A stretch of DNA of 5,326 bases from Candidatus Vogelbacteria bacterium (GCA_026395035.1 JAPLZN010000150.1:1-5326); one strand, 5' to 3'; shown: positions 1 to 5,252, counted from the first letter of the stretch. Notes: generated by a model from the sequence alone, not told the origin. A program made the numbers and translations.

Positions 1-1155
1 ATCGGCGACTTTATTGAAATCGCCGGCACCCTGTTTACTTCCCAGCGGGGTGAGAAAACCCTGGCTGTAACGCGCTGGACGATGTTGGCCAAGAGTTTGC
101 GCTCTTTGCCGGAAAAATGGCACGGTTTGGCGGACGAGGAAGAACGGTTACGCCGCCGCTATTTGGATATTTTAACGAATGAGGAAGTGCGGACGATGGT
201 GGAAAAACGCTCCAAGTTTTGGCAGGCGATACGGGAATTTCTGCTCGCCCGCGGATTTTTGGAAGTTGATACGCCAATCATTGAAAATACTCCTGGTGGG
301 GCTGAGGCCCGGCCGTTCATCACCCATCACAATGCCTTGGATTTGGATGTTTTTCTGCGTATCTCACCGGAGTTATGGCTTAAGCGTTTGATGGTAGCCG
401 GTCTGCCGAAGGTGTTTGAAATTGGCCGAGTTTTTCGCAATGAAGGGATGGATGCCGAACACTTGCAGGATTACGTCCATTTTGAATTTTATTGGGCCTA
501 TGCTGATTACGAAATGGGTATGACTTTGACCGAGGAACTGTATAAAGAAATTGCCGCTAAGGTTTTTGAAACGACCAAATTTACCATTAAGGGATTTGAA
601 ATTGATTTGAATAAAAAATGGGAGCGCTACGATTATGTTCTAACTATTAAAGATAAAACCGGGGTGGATATTACGACCGACGATTTATCGACCATGGAAG
701 CTAAGCTCAAAGAACTGGGTGTGGAATATGATAAAAAAGGTTTCAACCTTAATCGCGCGACGGATACTTTGTGGAAATATTGTCGTAAGCAGATTGCCGG
801 TCCGGGTTTCTTGATGAATGTCCCGGTGACAATGGAACCGCTGGCTAAACGGCGGGCCGATAATTCGTCTTTTGTGGAGCGCTTCCAGGTGATACTCGCC
901 GGTTCGGAATTGGGTAAGGGTTTCAGTGAATTGAACGATCCGATCGATCAGGCCGGCCGCTTTGCCGATCAGGCAAAACTGCGCGAGGCGGGGGACGAAG
1001 AAGCGCAAATGTATGATCAGGATTTCGTGGAGGCGCTGGAATATGGGATGCCGCCGACTTTTGGTTTTGGTGGGACCGAACGATTGTTCTCTTTTTTCTG
1101 CGACAAACCAATTCGCGAGACGCAGATTTTTCCATTGATGAAGCCAAGGGAATAA
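1..1155 (+). CDS. lysS: Lysyl-tRNA synthetase, class II (3' part; 5' end outside window)
   Basis: Charges tRNA-Lys with lysine in the cytoplasm. The reading frame is open from base 1 and codes for 384 residues here, so the ATG at 82 is internal. By comparison with E. coli LysRS about 110-120 N-terminal residues, most of the OB-fold anticodon-binding domain, are missing upstream. Visible landmarks (window residue numbers) are the end of the OB fold and linker (about 1-55, including LRSLPEKWHGL and RRRYLDIL), TPGGAEARPF at 97-106, ITHHNALDLD just after it, motif 2 with FRNEG at 145-149, the lysine-site segment GSELGKGFSELNDPIDQ at 301-317, and motif 3 GFGGTERLF at 355-363 with the class II arginine at 361. 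The C-terminal end is QIFPLMKPRE. Motif 3 is one residue shorter than the usual GLGIGIDR, and the segment after motif 2 reads HLQDYVHFEFYW rather than the common HNPEFTMMELY. Specificity for lysine rather than aspartate or asparagine follows from the ELNDPIDQ block. It appears transcriptionally separate from the downstream operon because of the terminator that follows. Confidence 0.96.
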   Translation: MGDFIEIAGTLFTSQRGEKTLAVTRWTMLAKSLRSLPEKWHGLADEEERLRRRYLDILTNEEVRTMVEKRSKFWQAIREFLLARGFLEVDTPIIENTPGGAEARPFITHHNALDLDVFLRISPELWLKRLMVAGLPKVFEIGRVFRNEGMDAEHLQDYVHFEFYWAYADYEMGMTLTEELYKEIAAKVFETTKFTIKGFEIDLNKKWERYDYVLTIKDKTGVDITTDDLSTMEAKLKELGVEYDKKGFNLNRATDTLWKYCRKQIAGPGFLMNVPVTMEPLAKRRADNSSFVERFQVILAGSELGKGFSELNDPIDQAGRFADQAKLREAGDEEAQMYDQDFVEALEYGMPPTFGFGGTERLFSFFCDKPIRETQIFPLMKPRE

Positions 1156-1194
1156 TTACGAATTACGAATTACGGATTACGAATTACGGATTAT
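1154..1194. repeat. Tandem 7-bp repeat at the lysS stop codon
   Basis: Units of AATTACG or GATTACG run head to tail from 1154: three AATTACG, one GATTACG, one AATTACG and a partial GATTA. The first unit overlaps the last two bases of the lysS TAA stop. The array leads directly into the A-tract of the terminator. It is A+T-rich low-complexity DNA with no coding sense. A related ACGAAT word recurs near 5270-5288. Function unknown. Confidence 0.8.
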
Positions 1195-1233
1195 AAAAAC
1201 GGGGGAACCCGTTTTTTTGCTGGGTTTTTTTTT
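1195..1233 (+). terminator. Rho-independent terminator of lysS with a second overlapping hairpin
   Basis: AAAAACGGG (1195-1203) pairs with CCCGTTTTT (1208-1216) around the loop GGAA, with a T run to 1218. The same CCC can pair instead with a downstream GGG: AACCC (1206-1210) with GGGTT (1222-1226), followed by an unbroken T run (1225-1233). The two hairpins are mutually exclusive and each is followed by its own T tract, so they act as primary and backup terminators. They lie 40 nt after the lysS stop, in the right orientation to end that transcript. Confidence 0.85.
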
Positions 1234-1308
1234 GTGTCATTCCTGCGCAGGCAGGAATCTTATTCTATCCTTTGGATTCAAGATTCCTGCCTGCGCAGGA
1301 ATGACACA
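1233..1308. repeat. Perfect 29-bp inverted repeat: two palindromic repeat copies head to head
   Basis: Bases 1233-1261 are exactly complementary to 1280-1308, with an 18-nt loop. Each arm is one copy of a ~27-nt repeat beginning GTGTCATTCC and ending GGAATCT. Each arm is itself a hairpin: ATTCCTGC (1239-1246), loop GCAG, GCAGGAAT (1251-1258). A relative of the arm occurs at 5297-5326. No T run follows the 3' arm, so it is not a typical intrinsic terminator for the + strand, although the T run of the upstream terminator abuts its left end. The 8-bp stem with tetraloop resembles REP-like elements and the ATTCCC-N8-GGGAAT layout of the Neisseria dRS3 repeat; descent from either is not shown. Confidence 0.9.
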
Positions 1309-1355
1309 GAGAGGCGTCTCGTAATTCAAGGTTTGTAACACAAGGTAGGTTTGTG

Positions 1356-1390
1356 TTTTGCGACCACTTTTTGAAAGGTGGCAAAATTTT
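1356..1390. other. Bulged hairpin followed by a short T tract
   Basis: TTTTG (1356-1360) pairs with CAAAA (1382-1386), and CCAC (1364-1367) with GTGG (1378-1381), separated by a 3-nt bulge and extended by a G-T and A-T pairs toward the loop. TTTT (1387-1390) follows. It may be a weak terminator or a chance structure; there is no gene immediately upstream for it to terminate. Confidence 0.3.
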
Positions 1391-1392
1391 CT

Positions 1393-1401
1393 TGTGGATA
1401 A
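1393..1401 (-). promoter_or_regulatory. Perfect match to the DnaA-box consensus
   Basis: Reading the minus strand gives TTATCCACA, the strong form of the DnaA box. It lies about 75 bp upstream of the -35 element of the mraZ promoter. It is a single box with no visible cluster of neighbours, so it does not indicate a replication origin. A 9-bp match can occur by chance, so a regulatory role is only a possibility. Confidence 0.35.
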
Positions 1402-1404
1402 GTG

Positions 1405-1451
1405 TTCCACGCCGGGAAACCCTTGTAGAATAAGGGTTTCCCGGCGTGGAA
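1405..1451. repeat. Perfect 20-bp stem-loop upstream of the mraZ promoter
   Basis: Bases 1405-1424 (starting TTCCACGCCGGG) pair without mismatch with 1432-1451, leaving the 7-nt loop GTAGAAT. The structure is strongly G+C-rich and symmetrical. No T run follows on either strand, so it is not a standard intrinsic terminator. It is not recognisably related to the TGTCAT-type palindromes elsewhere in the window. It lies between the DnaA-like box and the promoter, and its right arm abuts the first TGGGG box (1454). It could be a cruciform-forming site, an element remnant or a transcription barrier. Confidence 0.85.
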
Positions 1452-1452
1452 A

Positions 1453-1520
1453 GTGGGGGACGATGATTGCCTAGTGGGTGGGAGTGGAATATAATATAAG
1501 TGTGGTGGGAAAGAGTGGGA
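1453..1520 (+). promoter_or_regulatory. Probable MraZ operator: five helically phased TGGGN boxes
   Basis: TGGG-type boxes start at 1454 (TGGGG), 1475 (TGGGT), 1485 (TGGAA, degenerate), 1506 (TGGGA) and 1516 (TGGGA). The intervals are 21, 10, 21 and 10 bp, so all fall on one face of the helix. The pairs 1475/1485 and 1506/1516 have exactly 5-nt spacers, which is the arrangement known for MraZ operators (TGGGN direct repeats with 5-nt spacers). The boxes surround the -10 element and lie ahead of mraZ itself. Autorepression of the operon is the natural inference. Confidence 0.75.
1467..1495 (+). promoter_or_regulatory. Sigma70-type promoter of the mraZ operon
   Basis: The -35 element TTGCCT (1467-1472, 4 of 6 matching TTGACA) is 17 bp from a perfect -10 TATAAT (1490-1495). 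This predicts a transcription start near 1502 and a leader of roughly 180 nt before the mraZ GTG. Two TGGG-type boxes lie in the spacer and two just after the predicted start, which would let MraZ block RNA polymerase. Confidence 0.75.
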
Positions 1521-1542
1521 AACGAACTAAAGGTTCGTTTCC
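1518..1542 (+). other. 10-bp hairpin in the mraZ leader
   Basis: GGAAACGAAC (1518-1527) pairs perfectly with GTTCGTTTCC (1533-1542), with the loop TAAAG. It would form about 16 nt into the predicted transcript, and its left arm overlaps the last TGGGA box. The following bases are AATTAAAAATT, not a T run, so it is more likely a 5' stabilising stem or a mark of the operator DNA than a terminator. Confidence 0.6.
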
Positions 1543-1677
1543 AATTAAAAATTATTAATTAGAAATCGAGAAGCTTTGCTTGTCGCCCCGGCGCAGGCCG
1601 GGGTCCAGGATTAAACCACTGGATCCCGGGTCAAGCCCGGGATGACAGGACTACCTGTCAATTTCTAATTTTTAATT
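1543..1677. repeat. Composite palindromic element filling the mraZ 5' leader
   Basis: The outer arms are inverted: AATTAAAAATT (1543-1553) matches AATTTTTAATT (1667-1677), and AATTAGAAAT (1557-1566) matches ATTTCTAATT (1661-1670). The left side carries about 7 extra bases. Inside are two opposed GC-rich repeat copies: 1581-1608 (stem CCCCGGC, loop GCAG, stem GCCGGGG) and 1619-1647 (stem ATCCCGGG, loop TCAAG, stem CCCGGGAT), followed by a small hairpin, TGACAGG/CCTGTCA (1643-1660). The whole forms a nested cruciform ending 8 bases before the mraZ GTG. The left half resembles the element after ftsI (5217-5252): both have AAATCGAG followed by CGCCCCGG, although this copy has 13 extra bases (AAGCTTTGCTTGT) between them. 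Confidence 0.8.
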
Positions 1678-1684
1678 AACTATC

Positions 1685-2119
1685 GTGCTTATCGGCGAAT
1701 ACAAACATTCCATAGACGACAAAAAGCGGGTAGCCATCCCGGCGGCTTGGCGCAAGGAGCTCGGCAAAAAAGTGGTGGTTACGCGCGGTCTGGATAATTG
1801 TCTGTTTATTTACCCGCTCTCGTCCTGGCAGAAATTTACCGACAAATTGGACACCCTCTCGCATGGCCAGGCCGATGCTCGCAGTTTCAATCGCTTTATT
1901 TTCGGCGGAGCGGTGGAAGCGGAGATTGATACGATGGGTCGAATTTTAATTCCCGACTTCCAGAAAGACTTTGCTTGTTTGAAGAATAAAGTGGTGCTGG
2001 CCGGAATCAATGAACACGCCGAAATTTGGGACGAAAAGCGTTGGAAGGAATATACCGACCGAATCGAGAAACAGGCCGATTCTCTGGCGGAGAAGCTAGG
2101 GGAGATCGGAGCGTTTTAA
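1685..2119 (+). CDS. mraZ: Transcriptional regulator MraZ
   Basis: DNA-binding regulator of the dcw cluster, acting in the cytoplasm as a ring-shaped oligomer in characterised species. The 144 residues match the family's usual size. Two SpoVT/AbrB-like halves each carry the diagnostic DxxxR followed by a hydrophobic-Pro motif: DDKKRVAIP (D11, R15, P19) and DTMGRILIP (D82, R86, P90). The protein opens LIGEYKHSI, the typical MraZ N-terminus, so the GTG at 1685 is chosen as start; no ATG in frame gives a full first domain. No Shine-Dalgarno sequence precedes it. The C-terminal tail (about 115-144) is charged and probably helical. As first gene of mraZ-rsmH-ftsL-ftsI with phased TGGG boxes at its promoter, it is expected to repress its own operon. 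The identification is secure; the regulatory target is inferred. Confidence 0.96.
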   Translation: MLIGEYKHSIDDKKRVAIPAAWRKELGKKVVVTRGLDNCLFIYPLSSWQKFTDKLDTLSHGQADARSFNRFIFGGAVEAEIDTMGRILIPDFQKDFACLKNKVVLAGINEHAEIWDEKRWKEYTDRIEKQADSLAEKLGEIGAF

Positions 2120-2121
2120 TA

Positions 2122-2203
2122 ATGATGAGTGATAAATGATGAGCGATGAGCGAAAAGCGAGTTTGAATTTTCATTCCTCACTCATAACTCATCATTCATC
2201 ACT
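2122..2203. repeat. Fold-back repeat between mraZ and rsmH, with 14-bp tandem units
   Basis: ATGATGAGTGATAA (2122-2135) is followed directly by ATGATGAGCGATGA (2136-2149). Bases 2128-2153 pair with 2178-2203 at 22 of 26 positions, giving a long imperfect hairpin that ends 7 nt before the rsmH ATG. In the mRNA this stem would lie between the mraZ stop and the rsmH start and could affect coupling or stability. The sequence contains several ATG and TGA words, so an automatic gene call can run through it. Confidence 0.75.
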
Positions 2204-2210
2204 GAATAAA

Positions 2211-3092
2211 ATGCATATTCCCGTTCTTTTACCCGAAGCCATAGACGGTTTAAATCCCGAGCCCGGTGAAACTTTTATTGACGGCACGCTCGGTAATGGC
2301 GGACATGCGAAGGCGCTTACCGAGAAGCTGGGGAAAGGTGGTTGGCTCATTGGTATTGATCAGGATGAAAGCTCGCTAGCGGGAGCGCGGAAGAATCTGG
2401 CGGATGCTCCTTGTCGCGTATCCTTCGTTCTTGGCAATTTTCGGAAGATTGCGGAAATTGCCAAGGCTGAAGGGATTGATTGGGCGGACGGAATACTGCT
2501 CGATATCGGGTTCAGTTCGAACCAGCTCGAGTCTTCCGGGAAAGGTTTTTCCTTTCTGCGCGACGAACCGCTCGATATGCGAATGGGCGAGGAGACAAAG
2601 TTTACGGCGGCGGAAATGGTTAACGATTGGGATGAAGCGAATTTGGCTGATGTAATCTACGGTTATGGAGAGGAAACGGCGGCCCGGGCCATTGCGCGCG
2701 GTATCGTGGCCGCCCGGCGTCAGAGGCCGATCAAAACAACGGGAGAATTAGTGGAAGCTATCCGGCAGGCCCTGCCCGTTCCATTGACCAAGAAACGCTT
2801 GCATTTCGCCACCAAAACCTTTCAGGCTCTCCGGATTGCGGTCAACGATGAATTGGGGGCGCTAAAGGAGGGGATGGCGGGTGCGTGGTCTGTTTTGAAG
2901 TCTGGTGGCCGACTGGGGATAATTAGTTTCCATAGTTTGGAGGCGCGACAGATCAAGGAGTTTTTTAAAGAAAAAGCGAGGCGGGGAGAAGGGGAGCTAC
3001 GGCCCAAAAAAGTGCTTAAGGCGAGCCGGGAAGAAATTCTGGCCAACCCGCGGTCGCGCAGCGCTCAGTTGCGGATAATCGTAAAAAATTAA
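2211..3092 (+). CDS. rsmH: 16S rRNA (cytosine(1402)-N(4))-methyltransferase RsmH (MraW)
   Basis: Methylates N4 of C1402 in the decoding centre of 16S rRNA using S-adenosylmethionine. The 293 residues fit the family (about 290-315). The N-terminus MHIPVLLPEAIDGL is the usual opening, followed by the SAM-binding motif DGTLGNGGH (24-32), acidic D50 in IGIDQDESSLAGA, DGILLDIGFSSNQL (93-106), GFSFLRDEPLDMRM (112-125), the HFATKTFQALRIAVNDEL block (198-215), GRLGIISFHSLEARQIKEFF (233-252) and the closing NPRSRSAQLRI (279-289). I place the start at the ATG at 2211. The frame is open to an ATG at 2136, but those 25 extra codons only translate the fold-back repeat and have no family counterpart. No Shine-Dalgarno sequence is visible at either site. 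It lies 91 nt after mraZ and 26 nt before the ftsL-like gene, so it is probably in the same transcript. Confidence 0.96.
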   Translation: MHIPVLLPEAIDGLNPEPGETFIDGTLGNGGHAKALTEKLGKGGWLIGIDQDESSLAGARKNLADAPCRVSFVLGNFRKIAEIAKAEGIDWADGILLDIGFSSNQLESSGKGFSFLRDEPLDMRMGEETKFTAAEMVNDWDEANLADVIYGYGEETAARAIARGIVAARRQRPIKTTGELVEAIRQALPVPLTKKRLHFATKTFQALRIAVNDELGALKEGMAGAWSVLKSGGRLGIISFHSLEARQIKEFFKEKARRGEGELRPKKVLKASREEILANPRSRSAQLRIIVKN

Positions 3093-3118
3093 CTTATTTT
3101 ATTCATTTTCAAAATATT

Positions 3119-3460
3119 ATGACCAATCCGGGCAAAACGAAGGTTGTCGATCTGACCAAGCTGGAACGGGATACTTTTTATATTTTACTTATTGCTGTTG
3201 TTTTGTTGCTCGGTTCGTATCTGTTCCTGACCCAGCGCTCGGTGTGGAATATTTTTGGCCGCCAGCAGGCCGAAAGTCGGATTGGGGCGCTGGAAACCAA
3301 GGTCGCTTCGCTGGAAGCCGAATATATGGAAATTGCCGGCAAAGAAGTAAACACCGATTATGCCCGCAGTCTGGGTTTTAAAGATGTTACCAATGAACAG
3401 GACTTCGCGGTTAAGACGGCCAAAACCGTGACGCTGTCGCTCGCGTCAAATGAAATCTAG
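3119..3460 (+). CDS. ftsL: FtsL/DivIC-like small bitopic cell-division protein
   Basis: A 113-residue protein with a short basic and polar cytoplasmic N-terminus (1-18), one transmembrane segment (about 19-37, rich in L, I and V), and an external coiled coil with a regular a/d pattern (I55, L58, V62, L65, Y69, I72). The tail (81-90) reads YARSLGFKDV, resembling the A-x-x-LG(M/F) motif that follows the coiled coil in FtsL and DivIC. This topology and the position between rsmH and ftsI match FtsL, which with FtsB/DivIC bridges the divisome and activates the septal synthase. FtsL proteins diverge too far for sequence alone to prove the assignment; a DivIC-type identity is the main alternative. 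The start has an A+T-rich upstream without a Shine-Dalgarno sequence. Its 3' end overlaps the ftsI start by 11 nt, indicating translational coupling. Confidence 0.75.
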   Translation: MTNPGKTKVVDLTKLERDTFYILLIAVVLLLGSYLFLTQRSVWNIFGRQQAESRIGALETKVASLEAEYMEIAGKEVNTDYARSLGFKDVTNEQDFAVKTAKTVTLSLASNEI

Positions 3461-5162
3461 TACCCGCATCCGGATTATCGCTGTTTTGGTAATTTTATTT
3501 TGCGCCGGTCTCTTTGTCCGGCTGTTTTTTCTACAGGTGGTAAAAAAGCAATACTATCGCGACCAGGCGGATCGGCAATATTTTCGTCCCTTGGCCGGTT
3601 CGTTCGATCGCGGAACAATCTATCTGCGATCCAAAGACGGCGGATTAGTGGCGGCGGCCACGACGCGCGAAGGATATACGATCGCGATCAATCCCAAGGT
3701 GATTTCCAATGCTACCACTACTTATGAAAAATTAAGCGGTTATTTTGCGCAGGCCGGGCGCCCGCTCGATAAGGAATTATTTTTTCAGAAGGCCGCTAAA
3801 AAAAGCGACCCCTATGAGGAGATCAGCACGCGAGCGGACAAGGGTCTGGCCGATTTGGCCAGCTCCGTTTCCAAGAGGGAAGTGTTGGTGTCCAAAGAGC
3901 GGTGGCGCTATTACCCGGCCAGTACGACGGCGGCGCACGCGCTCGGTTTGCTTGGTTACTTAGGCGAAGACTATTCCGGCCGATACGGATTGGAAAAATC
4001 GTACAACGACGTCCTGTCCCGCAACAAGGAACAATCGTTTGCTAATTTTTTTGCGGAAATATATCGCGGCTTGGCCTCGGCGGCGACCAGCTCGGATCGG
4101 GCGCAAGGGGATATTGTTTTGACGATTGAACCGACGGTCCAAAAGTATTTGGAGGCGGAGCTTTTGAAGACGACGCAAAAATATTCGCCAGAAATGGCGG
4201 GCGGAATTGTGATGGATCCGCAGACCGGCGCCATCTATGCCCTGGCCGCCTGGCCCAATTTTAATCCGGGCGAAAAGGTGACCGACCTGTCGGTTCTGCC
4301 GAATCTACTGGTGGAAGGTCGTTATGAGCTGGGTTCGATTGTTAAAGCCCTGACGATGGCCACTGGACTCGATTCGGGGGCGGTGCGGGCGACAACGACT
4401 TATAATGATAAGGGTTGTCTGACGCTGAATAAGAAATTGTTCTGCAATTATGATGGCAAGGCGCGCGGCGTAGTCGGCATGCAGGAAGTATTAAATCAAT
4501 CGTTGAATCTCGGCGCAACTTTTGTCGAACAACGGGTCGGGAAGGAAAAATTTAAGCAGTACTTTGCTGCGTTTGGCTTAGGGACGAAAACGGGAATCGA
4601 TCTGCCCGGAGAAGTGAGTGGGTCGCTGGCGACGCTCGGTAACGATCAAGATGTGGAATTTGCCACGGCCTCTTTTGGTCAAGGGATCTCGTTGACCCCG
4701 ATGGCGATGGCGCGCGCCCTGGCGACGCTTGGCAATGGCGGCTATCTAGTCCAACCCCACTTGGTTCAAGAGATCAGATACACCACTGGCTTGAAAAAGG
4801 TTATTACACCACCGCTCGGACCGCAAGTGATCGCTACGGCCACTTCGCGCGAAATTACGCGAATGCTGTCGATTGTCGTTGATACCAAATTGGCGAACGG
4901 TAAGGCGAAACTGCCCCATACGACAATTGCCGCCAAGACCGGTACGGCGCAGTATGTGGATCCGACAACAAAAAAATACTATCCCGATCGCTATCTGCAC
5001 TCGTTTTTTGGTTATTTTCCGGCCTATGAACCGCGTTTCCTCGTCTTTTTGATGATTAAACATCCGCGGGGGGTAGAGTATGCTTCCGAGACCCTCACCG
5101 AGCCCTTTTTGGAGATGAGCAAATTTCTGTTAAGCTATTACCAGGTACCACCGGACCGCTAG
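3450..5162 (+). CDS. ftsI: Septal peptidoglycan transpeptidase, class B penicillin-binding protein (FtsI/PBP3-like)
   Basis: Cross-links peptidoglycan at the division septum, anchored in the membrane with its catalytic domain outside. The 570 residues show a basic N-terminus, one transmembrane segment (about 9-28) ending in VRLFFLQV, and a pedestal/dimerisation domain (about 35-215) that starts with FDRGTIYLRSKDGGLVAAAT, a variant of the RGxIxDRxG block. The transpeptidase domain runs from about 220 (GDIVLTIEPTVQKYL) to 555. All three active-site motifs are intact: S296-I-V-K299 (nucleophile), S351-L-N353 and K496-T-G-T499. The residues before the nucleophile are ELGS instead of the usual EPGS. 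No PASTA repeat follows. The start is at 3450, inside the ftsL-like gene. Position after ftsL supports FtsI rather than the elongation enzyme PBP2 or SpoVD-type proteins. The next dcw genes (murE, mraY, murF) are not within the 164 nt that follow. Confidence 0.92.
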   Translation: MKSSTRIRIIAVLVILFCAGLFVRLFFLQVVKKQYYRDQADRQYFRPLAGSFDRGTIYLRSKDGGLVAAATTREGYTIAINPKVISNATTTYEKLSGYFAQAGRPLDKELFFQKAAKKSDPYEEISTRADKGLADLASSVSKREVLVSKERWRYYPASTTAAHALGLLGYLGEDYSGRYGLEKSYNDVLSRNKEQSFANFFAEIYRGLASAATSSDRAQGDIVLTIEPTVQKYLEAELLKTTQKYSPEMAGGIVMDPQTGAIYALAAWPNFNPGEKVTDLSVLPNLLVEGRYELGSIVKALTMATGLDSGAVRATTTYNDKGCLTLNKKLFCNYDGKARGVVGMQEVLNQSLNLGATFVEQRVGKEKFKQYFAAFGLGTKTGIDLPGEVSGSLATLGNDQDVEFATASFGQGISLTPMAMARALATLGNGGYLVQPHLVQEIRYTTGLKKVITPPLGPQVIATATSREITRMLSIVVDTKLANGKAKLPHTTIAAKTGTAQYVDPTTKKYYPDRYLHSFFGYFPAYEPRFLVFLMIKHPRGVEYASETLTEPFLEMSKFLLSYYQVPPDR

Positions 5163-5189
5163 AGATTAACATACGAATAGACAAATCGC

Positions 5190-5252
5190 CGATTTTCAAC
5201 GAGCGAAGCGACTATGAAAATCGAGCGCCCCGGGCTTGACCCGGGGTCCAGG
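5190..5252. repeat. Composite palindromic element downstream of ftsI
   Basis: CGATTTTCA (5190-5198) is inverted at TGAAAATCG (5215-5223), enclosing GAGCGAAGCGACT. This is followed at once by a GC-rich hairpin, CCCCGGG (5228-5234), loop CTTGA, CCCGGGG (5240-5246), and the tail TCCAGGA. The stretch AAATCGAG plus CGCCCCGG is shared with the element in the mraZ leader, and the GCTTGAC-type core is shared with the copy at 1619-1647 (opposite strand). No T run follows the GC stem, so it does not look like an intrinsic terminator, though it could still slow or protect the ftsI mRNA 3' end. Confidence 0.75.

Noticed and set aside
685..1147. Minus-strand reading frames opposite lysS
   Set aside because: They overlap a clearly conserved gene and show no domain or motif; they are shadows of the coding strand.
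82..1155. ATG at 82 as the start of lysS
   Set aside because: The frame is open to base 1 and the upstream codons (IGDFIEIAGTLF) match the LysRS OB fold, so the gene begins outside the window.
1233..1308. Inverted repeat as terminal repeats of an insertion sequence
   Set aside because: Only 18 nt lie between the arms, with no transposase or flanking duplication; it is better read as paired palindromic repeats.
1337..1357. AACACAA/TTGTGTT hairpin as a regulatory element
   Set aside because: A 7-bp A+T-rich stem with no T tract or conserved context is easily explained by chance.
1393..1401. Replication origin near the DnaA-like box
   Set aside because: Only one box is seen, with no cluster, no unwinding region arrangement and no dnaA or dnaN gene nearby.
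1581..1647. Repeat copies as a CRISPR array
   Set aside because: The copies are inverted, diverged and without regular unique spacers, and no cas gene is present.
2136..2210. N-terminal extension of rsmH from the ATG at 2136
   Set aside because: These codons translate a fold-back repeat and have no counterpart in the family; MHIPVLLPEA at 2211 is the typical N-terminus.
3960..5063. Minus-strand reading frames opposite ftsI
   Set aside because: They have arginine-rich or composition-biased translations and lie wholly within ftsI; no independent support.
5228..5246. GC hairpin as an intrinsic terminator of ftsI
   Set aside because: No T run follows the stem; it belongs to the palindromic repeat family instead.
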